A DNA stretch of 64,000 nucleotides from Clostridiaceae bacterium (lineage in GTDB: Bacteria > Bacillota > Clostridia > Saccharofermentanales > DTU023). The notes under the pieces are model-generated. The model had not been told where the DNA came from. It saw only the letters and a program-made list of their open reading frames with translations, and did no database searches. The translations under genes and the position numbers were made by a program. Shown here in pieces: positions 34,714 to 43,576 of the stretch. Location: assembly GCA_012838795.1 (NCBI GenBank), contig DUOO01000027.1, positions 1-64,000 of the forward strand, in the 5' to 3' direction. Within the stretch, counting starts at the first letter, position 1. Each line of letters opens with the position of its first letter.

Positions 34714-36150
34714 ATGAAAGAGAATAAAATTATGACAATTAATAAAATATTAAATCAGAAAACACTACAGAAGAGAATAATTATTTTTATTATTACACTT
34801 TGCTTTATCTTAGTTTTGCCGGGATGTAGTAAAAAGGATACAAAGTCTGAAGACTCTCAGCAATCGAATACAGAACTGAATGAAAATAATATTGCACAGA
34901 ACGAATCAACTCCACACGCTTCACAAAATGAAACAAATGATACTGAGGTCGATATTGAACATAATCCGATATCGCTTGAAGTTTTAGCGGAAGAAGCAAA
35001 TCGGGATTTATCCGCTTCTTTTACTATCGGCATGATCGGTGACGTTCTGTTCCATGATTGGCTGATTTTAGGCGGCTTGCAAGAGGACGGTACCTATAAT
35101 TATCCTTATATTTACGAATATTTGGAGCCTGATGTTAATAATCTCGATTTTGCTATGTTCAATATGGAGGGTACCTTGGCCGGACCTCCCTATGCCGGAT
35201 ATCCGTGTTTTTCCGCACCGTCTGAACTGGCAAACTCCATGGCGGAAAAAGGCTTTGATTTGGCTACGACCGCCAGTAATCACAGCGTCGATCGCGGTGT
35301 TGAAGGAATGTACGCGACAATTGATTCATTGCGCAGTGCCGGATTGGAAAACCTCGGAACACGCAAAGAGGGTGATCCGCCATATTTTTCTACAGAATTG
35401 AACGGGATTAAAGTTGCAATAAGTACATCCACTTACACTACACCGAAAATCGACGGACTGGTCAGTTTAAACGGTATCCCGGTTCCGGCGGAAGCCGAAC
35501 ATCTGATTGATACCTTCAGTTTGGAAGAAGCATATATGTACGATGATATGGCAAAACTTCAGCAACGTGCCCGCACTATGCGTGAAGACGGTCATGAAGT
35601 TGTTATCTTCATCATGCATTGGGGAACTGAATACAGTTTAGAGGAAGATTGGTATCAATCACTCTATGCACAGGCTTTGGCGGACGCGGGAGTAGATATG
35701 GTTTTCGGCATGCACCCCCATGTTGTTGAACCGATAAAAACCATAAAATCCGAAGACGGCAAACACAATATGCTGGTTTATTATTCTCTCGGTAATTCGG
35801 TTTCCGATCAATCTTATGATACCGCAGGCATGATGGGACATTGCCAAGACGGCTTGATGGGAATTGTTACTTTTAATCGAGATAAGGAAGGTGCAATCAG
35901 TATCAGTGAATGCGGTTATATGGCAACTTATTGTCATATGATCAAAATTGCTGAGAATGCAACGCAGAGTCAGGTCATCCCGGTCAAAAGAGCTTTGGAA
36001 AACCCTGAAGCTTACGGGATTTACGACATTTCATTAATTCAAGGTTCAGCCGAACGGACTGCCAATATCATGAGCAATAATTCGATTGATGGTCTTGAAT
36101 TTAAAGAATATGATTCGGTACCGGCCTTTAAAATTGAGTCTGCGGATTAA
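34714..36150 (+). CDS. CapA-family lipoprotein (poly-gamma-glutamate capsule-type metallophosphatase fold)
   Basis: A 478-residue protein with a lipoprotein signal ending in LVLPGC near residue 38, then a Ser/Asn-rich linker and a PGA_cap (CapA) domain: TIGMIGDVLFHDW, DFAMFNMEGTLAG, TTASNHSVDRG, IMHWGTEY and VFGMHPHVVEPI, the metal-binding motifs of this calcineurin-like family. Start could also be ATG 34732 (MTINKIL), which has AAAGAG upstream. CapA proteins are needed for extracellular polymer attachment or degradation in Bacillus; the rest of a cap operon is absent here, so the role is open. The lipoate ligase gene starts 33 bases downstream. Confidence 0.85.
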   Translation: MKENKIMTINKILNQKTLQKRIIIFIITLCFILVLPGCSKKDTKSEDSQQSNTELNENNIAQNESTPHASQNETNDTEVDIEHNPISLEVLAEEANRDLSASFTIGMIGDVLFHDWLILGGLQEDGTYNYPYIYEYLEPDVNNLDFAMFNMEGTLAGPPYAGYPCFSAPSELANSMAEKGFDLATTASNHSVDRGVEGMYATIDSLRSAGLENLGTRKEGDPPYFSTELNGIKVAISTSTYTTPKIDGLVSLNGIPVPAEAEHLIDTFSLEEAYMYDDMAKLQQRARTMREDGHEVVIFIMHWGTEYSLEEDWYQSLYAQALADAGVDMVFGMHPHVVEPIKTIKSEDGKHNMLVYYSLGNSVSDQSYDTAGMMGHCQDGLMGIVTFNRDKEGAISISECGYMATYCHMIKIAENATQSQVIPVKRALENPEAYGIYDISLIQGSAERTANIMSNNSIDGLEFKEYDSVPAFKIESAD

Positions 36151-36183
36151 TTATAAAATTAAATATATTAGATTGGATTTTTC

Positions 36184-37176
36184 ATGAAATATTTTATCAG
36201 TGATACAAACGATACCGCTTATAATGTTGCTTTAGAAGATTATGCTTTTAATCATTTAACCGATGTGGATGAAATTTTTATGCTTTGGATTAATGAGCCG
36301 TCAATTATCATCGGTAAAAATCAAAACGCTCTGGCTGAGATTAACAGTGACTTTGTCAAAGAAAACAATATCCGGGTCATCCGTCGCATATCCGGCGGCG
36401 GTGCGGTATATCATGACTTAAACAATTTGAATTATACTTTGATCGCTCCGCGCAAAAATGAAAATGCTTTTGATTTCAAGGCATTCTCCCAGCCGGTAAT
36501 TCGTACTTTGGCAAAATTGGGAATCTCGGCTACATTCAGCGGACGCAACGACATAGAAATAGACGGGCAAAAGTTCTGCGGCAATGCCCAGGCTTATTCC
36601 AAAGACCGGGTTCTCCACCACGGCTGTTTGATGTTTGATGTGGATGTTTCGGTCTTGAGTAATGCTTTGAATGTCAAAGAAACCAAAATCAAATCTAAAG
36701 GCATTAAATCCGTACGCAGTCGCGTCACCAACATCAAACCGCATCTGACTCAGGAAATGACGGTTGAAGATTTCAAACAAGCTTTATTCGACGAAATGAA
36801 AACCACCCGTCCTGACCTTGAACCTTATATTTTAAGCGAAGCTGATCAGGCATCAATCCGTAAACTTGCACTCAAAAAAGCAAGCTGGGATTGGAATTAC
36901 GGCAAAGCTCCGGCTTATGATTTGCGTAAAGAACTTAAATATTCTTTCGGCAGTATTGAGGTACTGTTGGAAACTTCAAATTCAATCCTCAAGCAAGTCA
37001 CATTTTATGGCGACTTTTTCGGTGTGCGTGACGTAAGCGAATTAGCAGAAGAATTAAAAGACCTGGCTCTTGAAGAATCGGCAATTAAAACCAGAATCGA
37101 ATCCCTGCCCTATCCTGTTTCCGATTATTTCACCGGATTGAGCAATCAGGAATTCTGTGAATTGTTATTACCTTAG
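36184..37176 (+). CDS. lplA: Lipoate-protein ligase A
   Basis: A 330-residue ligase with the family motif RRISGGGAVYHD near residue 62, the GRNDIEIDGQKFCGNAQ lipoyl-AMP binding region with the catalytic Lys in this segment, and the C-terminal accessory domain beginning near KASWDWNYGKAP. It joins free lipoate to a lysine of E2-type lipoyl domains using ATP. The only lipoyl-domain protein in the window is the E2 at 55963-57381 (Lys43 in ETDKATFD), so the two probably work together although they are 19 kb apart. Confidence 0.95.
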   Translation: MKYFISDTNDTAYNVALEDYAFNHLTDVDEIFMLWINEPSIIIGKNQNALAEINSDFVKENNIRVIRRISGGGAVYHDLNNLNYTLIAPRKNENAFDFKAFSQPVIRTLAKLGISATFSGRNDIEIDGQKFCGNAQAYSKDRVLHHGCLMFDVDVSVLSNALNVKETKIKSKGIKSVRSRVTNIKPHLTQEMTVEDFKQALFDEMKTTRPDLEPYILSEADQASIRKLALKKASWDWNYGKAPAYDLRKELKYSFGSIEVLLETSNSILKQVTFYGDFFGVRDVSELAEELKDLALEESAIKTRIESLPYPVSDYFTGLSNQEFCELLLP

Positions 37177-37201
37177 AGCAATCAGCTGTTTGATAAATTT
37201 A

Positions 37202-37247
37202 CGTTGCCCGGTTGAACTTTCCTGCTAAGGTAAGTTTTCCGGCAACG
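37202..37247. terminator. Hairpin between the convergent lplA and sugar-kinase genes
   Basis: CGTTGCC (37202-37208) and GGCAACG (37241-37247) pair, with further pairing inside (GAACTT region with AAGTTTTC). No long T run is present, so termination is likely but not certain. Confidence 0.5.
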
Positions 37248-37293
37248 CATCTTTAATTTCAATCTCGCCGATAATATGAATTTTATACTACAA

Positions 37294-38238
37294 TTATTGG
37301 TCAAATGTTCTCAGATTGACCCTGCTCAGCAAATTGACTATTTTGCTGTAATCAGGGGTGGATGTGCCTGCAGTATTTACCATGGCCGTTGCAGCTGCAA
37401 TGGCAAACCTGAGAGTTTCTTCAATACTCTGTTTTGTTTGCAGTCCGAAAGCAAAAGCTGCAACCATCGAATCACCTGCGCCAACCGGACTTTTTACTTC
37501 TATATCGATGGAATCAAGAAGATATTTTTGCTCAGCACTTGTGTAAAAAGCACCTTTTGCCCCGAGTGAAACCAGAATATGCCGTACGCCTCGATTAAGC
37601 AAAGGCTCGGTCGCCTGATCAATCTCCGCAATTGTGTTGAGCTGTTTGCCGGTTAATTGTTCCAGTTCCAAAAGATTCGGTTTAATAAAATACGGTTTTT
37701 CTTTGCCGGAAAGACAGGATTGTAAATTTTTTCCATCCGCATCCAGAATAATTTTACATTTCCGTTGATTAAAAACATTAATCAATTGTTGATACGTATC
37801 CGGCGGAAAATTCTGCGGAATACTGCCGGATAATACCATAATATCTCCGGGGCTTACCTGATCAAGCATTTTTTCAACCATTATTTCCAGATATTGCAAA
37901 GGAACTTCCGGACCGGTTTGATTGATCTCGGTCAATGAATCCAGGCTCTGATCAACAATTTTCAGATTGGTGCGAATTCTTTTATGCGGAACTATTACAA
38001 AATAATCTGCCAGATTGAACTCCCGCATTGAGTTGATAAACTCAGTTGAACCGTTTTCCGGCAGTAAGCCGAAGACCCGGGATGATCCGCCTAACACTTC
38101 AATCATTTTGGAAACATTGATTCCTTTGCCGCCAATATCCTGACGCGTATCAATTGCCCGATTTAAAGCATTTATTTGAAATTTCTCACAAACAATTGTC
38201 TGATCAAAAGAAGGATTTAAGGTTACCGTGTAAATCAT
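37294..38238 (-). CDS. PfkB-family sugar kinase, 1-phosphofructokinase/tagatose-6-phosphate kinase type
   Basis: A 314-residue kinase starting MIYTVTLNPSFDQTI, the characteristic N-terminus of the FruK/LacC/PfkB phosphosugar kinases. The first signature is IGGKGINVSKMI near residue 38, and the second SPVGAGDSMVAAFAFG near residue 250, with the catalytic Asp in GAGDS. GGAGGAAGT precedes the ATG. Substrate may be fructose-1-phosphate or tagatose-6-phosphate; there is no PTS gene next to it. It lies 69 bases downstream of the FAH-family gene on the same strand. Confidence 0.88.
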   Translation of the reverse strand: MIYTVTLNPSFDQTIVCEKFQINALNRAIDTRQDIGGKGINVSKMIEVLGGSSRVFGLLPENGSTEFINSMREFNLADYFVIVPHKRIRTNLKIVDQSLDSLTEINQTGPEVPLQYLEIMVEKMLDQVSPGDIMVLSGSIPQNFPPDTYQQLINVFNQRKCKIILDADGKNLQSCLSGKEKPYFIKPNLLELEQLTGKQLNTIAEIDQATEPLLNRGVRHILVSLGAKGAFYTSAEQKYLLDSIDIEVKSPVGAGDSMVAAFAFGLQTKQSIEETLRFAIAAATAMVNTAGTSTPDYSKIVNLLSRVNLRTFDQ

Positions 38239-38307
38239 ACTTCCTCCAAAACATCTTATCTATCTGTTAATTAACCTTGATAAAATATCAATTATCTTGT
38301 TCGTATT

Positions 38308-39237
38308 TTAATCAATCAATTTTATCGTGTTGGTCAGTTTTCCGATTTGCTCAATTTCAAATTCAATCAAGTCGCCGGACTTGAGGAATTGCGGCGGATT
38401 CATTGCAATGCCGACACCGGCCGGGGTCCCGGTTAAAATAATGTCGCCCGGAAACAAAGTCAAGCCACGAGATAAATCTGCCAGCAAAGCCGGAATATCA
38501 AAAATAAATTCTTTCGTATTCGATTTTTGTCTGAGCTCGCCATTAATTTTTGCCGAAATATTTAAATGCGGCGGAAATGTGATCTCATCACTACTTACGA
38601 TCCACGGTCCTAACGGTAAAGAATTATCCAGGCTTTTACCCCTGAACCATTGTTTCCGCTCATTTTGCAAATCACGTGCCGAAATGTCATTGCCGATTGC
38701 ATAGCCGAAAATATAATCAGCAGCCTGAGCCGGTTCAATATCACAACCTGTTTTGCCGATAATCACTGCCAGCTCAACTTCATAATCCAATTTCTGTGCC
38801 AAATCCTTGCGGACAACAATCGGTTCTTGATCAGCCAACAGCCGATTAGTCGCTTTGCTGAAATAAATCGGATGTTGCGGCAATTCTGCCGAAGCCTCAT
38901 TCGTAAACTGTGTAACTTCCAAGGCATGATCTTTATAATTTTTGCCGACACTAAATATATTTCTTAGCGGATAATGAATCGGCGCAAGCAATTTCACCGA
39001 ATCCGGAGAAATCGCTTTATCTGTCAAATCAGGCAATGCTGATTTAATCTGAGTGTTTAAGGTATTCCCGTACTTCCGGATAAAAGACAACAAATCTTGC
39101 GGAACCTCTCTGTCATTTTTCGTGTTCGAATTGAGATTTAATATTTCCCAAACATCAAACATCGAAAACAATAAATTATCAGTATTCATCACACCATAGT
39201 CAGTTTTATCCTGATATAAATAAGAAAGAAATTTCAT
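38308..39237 (-). CDS. Fumarylacetoacetate hydrolase-family protein
   Basis: A 309-residue FAH-family enzyme. FSVGKNYKDHALE, DYEVELAVIIGK with the metal-binding Glu residues, GNDISARDLQ, WFRGKSLDNSLPLGPW and DIILTGTPAGVG are all present. Family members are hydrolases, decarboxylases or isomerases of 2-oxo acid intermediates such as acylpyruvates or oxaloacetate. TGAGGTGA precedes the ATG. No catabolic partner adjoins it other than the sugar kinase downstream. Confidence 0.9.
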   Translation of the reverse strand: MKFLSYLYQDKTDYGVMNTDNLLFSMFDVWEILNLNSNTKNDREVPQDLLSFIRKYGNTLNTQIKSALPDLTDKAISPDSVKLLAPIHYPLRNIFSVGKNYKDHALEVTQFTNEASAELPQHPIYFSKATNRLLADQEPIVVRKDLAQKLDYEVELAVIIGKTGCDIEPAQAADYIFGYAIGNDISARDLQNERKQWFRGKSLDNSLPLGPWIVSSDEITFPPHLNISAKINGELRQKSNTKEFIFDIPALLADLSRGLTLFPGDIILTGTPAGVGIAMNPPQFLKSGDLIEFEIEQIGKLTNTIKLID

Positions 39238-39402
39238 AGTTCACCTCAAAACAATGTTACTTTCGAATTCTTTGGCATTCGTCAGCCAAATGTATTTTTT
39301 ATCATAAATTATAAAAATTACACTTATTCTATTTTATCATCTATCAGATATAATAAGACATGTAAACTAAATACTTTCCAAAAAAGATAAAAATTAATTT
39401 GA

Positions 39403-39867
39403 ATGTATGAACAAATGAATAATTATTGTTATATTACACTAAGAGAAGTCCCTCATCTGAGGGAATATGCCGCTGAATGGTTCCATAGTAAGTGGGGCAT
39501 ACCGTATGAAGCATATTTGGAATGTATAAACTTATATCTTAGCGGTGAAACCGAATATGGCTGGTATCTCTGCCTGGACAATGACAAAATAGCAGGCGGA
39601 TTAGGTGTTATCGAAAATGATTTTCACAATAAAAAAGATCTGAGACCAAATGTCTGTGCTGTATACACGGAAGAAGAACACAGATGCCGCGGTATTGCGG
39701 GAAAACTGCTTAATCTGGTTGTTGAAGATCTGAGATCAAAAGCCATTTCTCCTGTCTATCTGGTATCAGATCATATCGGTTTCTATGAAAGATATGGCTG
39801 GGATTTTTTATGTATGGTTCAGGACGATGGAACCGGAGAGATGACAAGAATGTATATCCATCGATAG
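39403..39867 (+). CDS. GNAT-family N-acetyltransferase
   Basis: A 154-residue GNAT protein with the acetyl-CoA pyrophosphate loop RCRGIAGKLL near residue 106 and the closing HIGFYERYGWDF motif. The ribosome site is weak; ATG 39415 is an alternative start. It is the first of a run of plus-strand genes that have the look of an accessory region. The substrate is unknown; it may be an amine or an aminoglycoside-like compound. Confidence 0.85.
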   Translation: MYEQMNNYCYITLREVPHLREYAAEWFHSKWGIPYEAYLECINLYLSGETEYGWYLCLDNDKIAGGLGVIENDFHNKKDLRPNVCAVYTEEEHRCRGIAGKLLNLVVEDLRSKAISPVYLVSDHIGFYERYGWDFLCMVQDDGTGEMTRMYIHR

Positions 39868-39932
39868 AAGCATGAGATAATAACGGAACAGATTCCACGT
39901 AATACAATCAAATGAGAAATGAGGTTAAAGTA

Positions 39933-40520
39933 ATGGATTGGCAGAAGCTCGAAACTTATTTTCGTTCATTGGATCGTTCTTTGTTTGTCGGAAATGACAT
40001 GAAAAAACACGCAAGTCATGACATGCCTTTGCCCATAGGCTTCGGACAAACAATTTCGCAACCCAGCCTTGTACTGGAAATGACACAGCTGCTGGAACCG
40101 GAAAATGACAGCAAGGTGTTGGAAATTGGAACCGGTTCAGGTTTTCAAACAGCTCTTCTTGCAAAAATGTCAGCGGAAGTTTATACGGTCGAAAGGATTA
40201 ATAAATTGGCGGAAGAAGCCAAAAAGAGATTAGATGCCTTAAATTTTTCGAATATCTATTATAAAATCGGAGACGGCAGCACCGGATGGCAAGAACATGC
40301 TCCCTATGACAGAATTATGGTAACTGCTGCAGCAGGTCTTTTGCCGGATGAATTGGTCAATCAATTGGCAAACGGCGGCAGGATGGTTATTCCGATCGGT
40401 CCATCAACTTTTCAGGAACTTAAACTTATTACCAAGACAGATCATGGCGAAATAAATATCAAAACAGTAGAGTGGGTTCGATTTGTAGAACTTAAAGGGC
40501 CGTACGGTTGGGTAGAATAA
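39933..40520 (+). CDS. pcm: Protein-L-isoaspartate O-methyltransferase-like protein
   Basis: A 195-residue methyltransferase of the PCMT family: SLFVGNDMKKHASHDMP, PIGFGQTISQPSLV (the family's substrate-binding segment), SAM motif VLEIGTGSGFQTALLA, and GGRMVIPIG. The start at 39933 is set by GAGGTTAAA eight bases before; the frame opens at 39912. PCMT repairs isoaspartyl residues in damaged proteins. The gene is short of the usual 210 residues by a little at the N-terminus. It sits 72 bases before the metallo-hydrolase. Confidence 0.9.
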   Translation: MDWQKLETYFRSLDRSLFVGNDMKKHASHDMPLPIGFGQTISQPSLVLEMTQLLEPENDSKVLEIGTGSGFQTALLAKMSAEVYTVERINKLAEEAKKRLDALNFSNIYYKIGDGSTGWQEHAPYDRIMVTAAAGLLPDELVNQLANGGRMVIPIGPSTFQELKLITKTDHGEINIKTVEWVRFVELKGPYGWVE

Positions 40521-40592
40521 AAAAATTAGTTAAATTATTTGTCTCTGCTTAAAATAACGAAAAATGTGGCTCGAGAGAAAGAAGGAAGTGTA

Positions 40593-41564
40593 ATGCGAGA
40601 GGTTTATCACAATATTTTTATAGAAGAGCTTCTTCTTCCGAATAATCCGCTTAAATATCTAAATGTTTTCATCATCAAAGGTGAAAGCAGATCGATGATC
40701 ATAGATTGCGGTTTCAACATGGAAGAAACAAAGGAAATAATACTGAACATTTTCGAAAAACATGGTCTTGATTTTGACAATACAATCCTATATTTGACCC
40801 ATCTTCATTCCGACCATGTTGGCCTTGCAACATTTTTACGGGAAAAAGGTGTTGAGGTCTATATAAGTCAGGTTGACGGAGATATATTGAACAATCCCGA
40901 TGCTACTTGGGATGCTACCTATAAAAATGCCATGCTTCAGGGACTATCGGAAGATAACTTTAAAATAGAAGAACATCCCGGTTACAAATACGCAATTACA
41001 GGAAAGCTTGATTATACCGAAGCTGTTATCGGTGACTCCCTGAAAATAGGTGACTATGATTTTGAAATCATTGACCTTTCAGGGCATACGCCGGGGATGA
41101 CGGGTCTTTATGAAAAAGAACATCGCCTGCTCTTTTGTGGTGATCATATTTTGCAAAGGATTACGCCGAATATTACATTCTGGGGCTTTGAATACGGTGA
41201 CAGCTTAGGCACTTATTTTAAGAATCTGGATAAAGTATATGACATGGAGATTGTGCATCTGTTTTCATCGCACAGAGAATTGGTCAAAGATCATAGAGAG
41301 AGAATCGATGAGCTGAAGCTTCATCACGAAAAGAGATTGGACGAAGTGAGGAATGCCCTAACACTCAAGAGGTACTCAAGCATCAGAGATGTTACCAAAC
41401 AATTACACTGGGACATCAGGAGTAATAACTTTGATGAATTTCCTCAATCTCAGAAGTCCTTTGCAACGGGGGAAGCTCATGCCCATTTGGAACACCTCAG
41501 ATACAGAGGAGAAGTCGATTACATTCAGAAATTCGAAAAGTTGTATTATTTTTTGATGATTTGA
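40593..41564 (+). CDS. Metallo-beta-lactamase-fold hydrolase
   Basis: A 323-residue MBL-fold enzyme with the zinc motif THLHSDHVG near residue 75, the second ligand His in LSGHTPGMTG and the Asp in CGDHIL, followed by a C-terminal helical region of 110 residues with HHEKRLDEV, as in the glyoxalase-II-like branch of Clostridia. The start at 40593 has AAGGAAG upstream; the open frame begins at 40539. Substrate not known; a thioester or phosphodiester hydrolase is likely. A degraded reading frame continues in frame directly behind its stop codon. Confidence 0.86.
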   Translation: MREVYHNIFIEELLLPNNPLKYLNVFIIKGESRSMIIDCGFNMEETKEIILNIFEKHGLDFDNTILYLTHLHSDHVGLATFLREKGVEVYISQVDGDILNNPDATWDATYKNAMLQGLSEDNFKIEEHPGYKYAITGKLDYTEAVIGDSLKIGDYDFEIIDLSGHTPGMTGLYEKEHRLLFCGDHILQRITPNITFWGFEYGDSLGTYFKNLDKVYDMEIVHLFSSHRELVKDHRERIDELKLHHEKRLDEVRNALTLKRYSSIRDVTKQLHWDIRSNNFDEFPQSQKSFATGEAHAHLEHLRYRGEVDYIQKFEKLYYFLMI

Positions 41565-41741
41565 CGGCTGAATATTCAAAGCCTGATTGACGAATTAAAA
41601 TCTGAGAAACACTTATGCACTATCAAGAATTATCCGGTTGGAAGAGTATCGCAACACAGAATTATAGAATTCTTGGTTTCTATTTGTGATAATGAGCCGG
41701 AAAATGGTGTGAAATACCAGTACGTAAAGGCAAAGAATTAG
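41565..41741 (+). pseudogene. Open 58-codon fragment without a start, after the MBL-fold gene
   Basis: Directly after the TGA of the MBL-fold gene and in the same frame, 58 codons stay open until TAG at 41739. They read like protein (for example KNYPVGRVSQHRIIEFL and ending [10 protein letters not shown]) but no start codon with a ribosome site exists. It could be the end of another gene lost by deletion, or a former C-terminal part of the MBL gene. No family is recognised. Confidence 0.35.
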
Positions 41742-41799
41742 TTATTATCGTATAATTATTACTACGGTTGTTATTATCAATAACGAGGAGGAATATAAA

Positions 41800-43359
41800 A
41801 TGGCAAACAAACGAGAATTAGAAAGAGCGGAACTTCATCGCACTATCTGGAATATGGCGAATGATTTAAGAGGTTCCGTAGACGGCTGGGATTTCAAACA
41901 ATATGTTCTCGGCATGCTGTTTTATCGATATATTTCAGAAAATATTACCGCCTATATAAATGAAGGAGAACACGAAGCAGGAGATAAAGACTTTGACTAT
42001 GCAATATTATCCGATGAAGAGGCAGAAGTTGCCAGAGATGATTTAGTTAAGACCAAAGGTTTTTTCATTTTACCAAGTGAATTATTTCATAATCTAAAAC
42101 TGAGAGCAAAAGATGATCCTAATTTAAATGAAACTTTGGAAACTATCTTCAAAAACATCGAGAACTCCGCTCAGGGTACGGAGAGTGAAGATAATTTCAA
42201 AGGTCTGTTTGACGATATGGATGTTAACTCTAATAAGCTTGGCAGCAGTGTTCCCAAGAGAAATGAAAAACTGGTTAAACTCATCAACTCTGTAGCTGAA
42301 ATGCAACTCGGTAACTATCAAGATAATTCCATCGATGCTTTCGGTGATGCCTACGAATTTCTGATGGGCATGTATGCTTCCAATGCAGGAAAATCCGGCG
42401 GTGAATATTTTACACCGCAAGAAGTCTCTGAACTTCTGACAAGATTGGCTTTAGTCGGAAAAACCGAAGTTAATAAAGTATATGACCCCGCATGCGGTTC
42501 AGGCTCCCTACTTCTGCAGTCAGCAAAAATCCTAGGCAAAGAGAATGTCAGACAAGGATTTTTCGGTCAGGAAATAAATATTACTACCTATAACTTATGC
42601 AGAATCAATATGTTCTTACATGATATAGATTATGACAAATTTGATATTGCTCATGGAGATACATTAAAAGACCCGGTTCATTGGGACGATGAACCTTTCG
42701 AAGTAATTGTTTCCAATCCGCCCTATTCAATCAGATGGGACGGAGATGCAGACCCGATACTGATCAATGATCCGAGATTCTCACCGGCAGGAGTATTGGC
42801 TCCCAAATCCAAGGCTGATTTAGCCTTTATTATGCATAGTCTTGCATGGCTGGCTACCAACGGAACAGCTTCAATTGTCTGTTTCCCGGGAGTTCTTTAC
42901 CGAGGCGGAGCAGAACAGAAAATCAGACAGTATCTAATTGATAACAACTATATCGATACGATTATTCAGTTGCCGGACAATCTATTCTTTGGCACTTCTA
43001 TTGCCACATGTATCATGGTTTTAAGGAAATCTAAATCAGACAATTCAACGTTGTTCATTGATGCATCTAAAGAATTTATCAAGATAACCAACAACAATAA
43101 ATTAACTAAAGAGAATATTGAAAAAATTGTAGGCATATATGAAAGCAAAGAAGAAATACAATATGTATCTAAATTAGTTCCAAATGAAGATATAGCCGAA
43201 GAAGATTACAATCTTTCTGTTTCAACTTATGTGGAAATTGAAGATACAAGAGAGAAAATCGATATCAAAGTTCTTAATAAGGAGATCGAAGAAATCGTAA
43301 AGAAACAGGAAGAACTCCGCAAAGCAATAGATGAGATTGTGGCTGAAATTGAGGGATAA
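41800..43359 (+). CDS. hsdM: Type I restriction-modification DNA methylase subunit HsdM
   Basis: A 519-residue N6-adenine methylase. The N-terminal helical domain ([32 protein letters not shown]) is that of HsdM; SAM motif I is [13 protein letters not shown] near residue 225 and catalytic motif IV is VSNPPYS near residue 305. A C-terminal coiled coil ([20 protein letters not shown]) would bind HsdS. GAGGAGG lies before the ATG. It forms an M2S methylase and an R2M2S nuclease with the next two genes. A 217-base gap separates it from hsdS, unusual for such an operon. Confidence 0.97.
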   Translation: MANKRELERAELHRTIWNMANDLRGSVDGWDFKQYVLGMLFYRYISENITAYINEGEHEAGDKDFDYAILSDEEAEVARDDLVKTKGFFILPSELFHNLKLRAKDDPNLNETLETIFKNIENSAQGTESEDNFKGLFDDMDVNSNKLGSSVPKRNEKLVKLINSVAEMQLGNYQDNSIDAFGDAYEFLMGMYASNAGKSGGEYFTPQEVSELLTRLALVGKTEVNKVYDPACGSGSLLLQSAKILGKENVRQGFFGQEINITTYNLCRINMFLHDIDYDKFDIAHGDTLKDPVHWDDEPFEVIVSNPPYSIRWDGDADPILINDPRFSPAGVLAPKSKADLAFIMHSLAWLATNGTASIVCFPGVLYRGGAEQKIRQYLIDNNYIDTIIQLPDNLFFGTSIATCIMVLRKSKSDNSTLFIDASKEFIKITNNNKLTKENIEKIVGIYESKEEIQYVSKLVPNEDIAEEDYNLSVSTYVEIEDTREKIDIKVLNKEIEEIVKKQEELRKAIDEIVAEIEG

Positions 43360-43360
43360 T

Positions 43361-43384
43361 GATGGAATGATGGAATGATGGAAT
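43361..43384 (+). repeat. Three perfect tandem octamers after hsdM
   Basis: GATGGAAT occurs three times in tandem, beginning two bases after the hsdM stop codon. Octamer tracts of this kind change length by slippage, but this one lies outside the coding frame. Confidence 0.85.
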
Positions 43385-43397
43385 AGATAAAATTCTC

Positions 43398-43422
43398 AAC
43401 TACCGAGGATTTCTCGGTAGTT
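43398..43422 (+). other. Perfect 10-base-pair hairpin between hsdM and hsdS
   Basis: AACTACCGAG, loop GATTT, CTCGGTAGTT. No strong T run follows. It may partly terminate hsdM transcription or limit hsdS/hsdR expression. The other 150 bases of the gap show no reading frame. Confidence 0.7.
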
Positions 43423-43576
43423 CAAATATCGGTATTTCAAAAATAAGTTACCTGCTTAAAAAGTGGTTATTTCCGAAATGGAAACAACTACTCAATGAAA
43501 ACTATATAACTAAAAATACAAACACTATGTTTTGATAAATAAGTAAAAAAGCTACTCAGCGAAGGTGGTGAAAATA

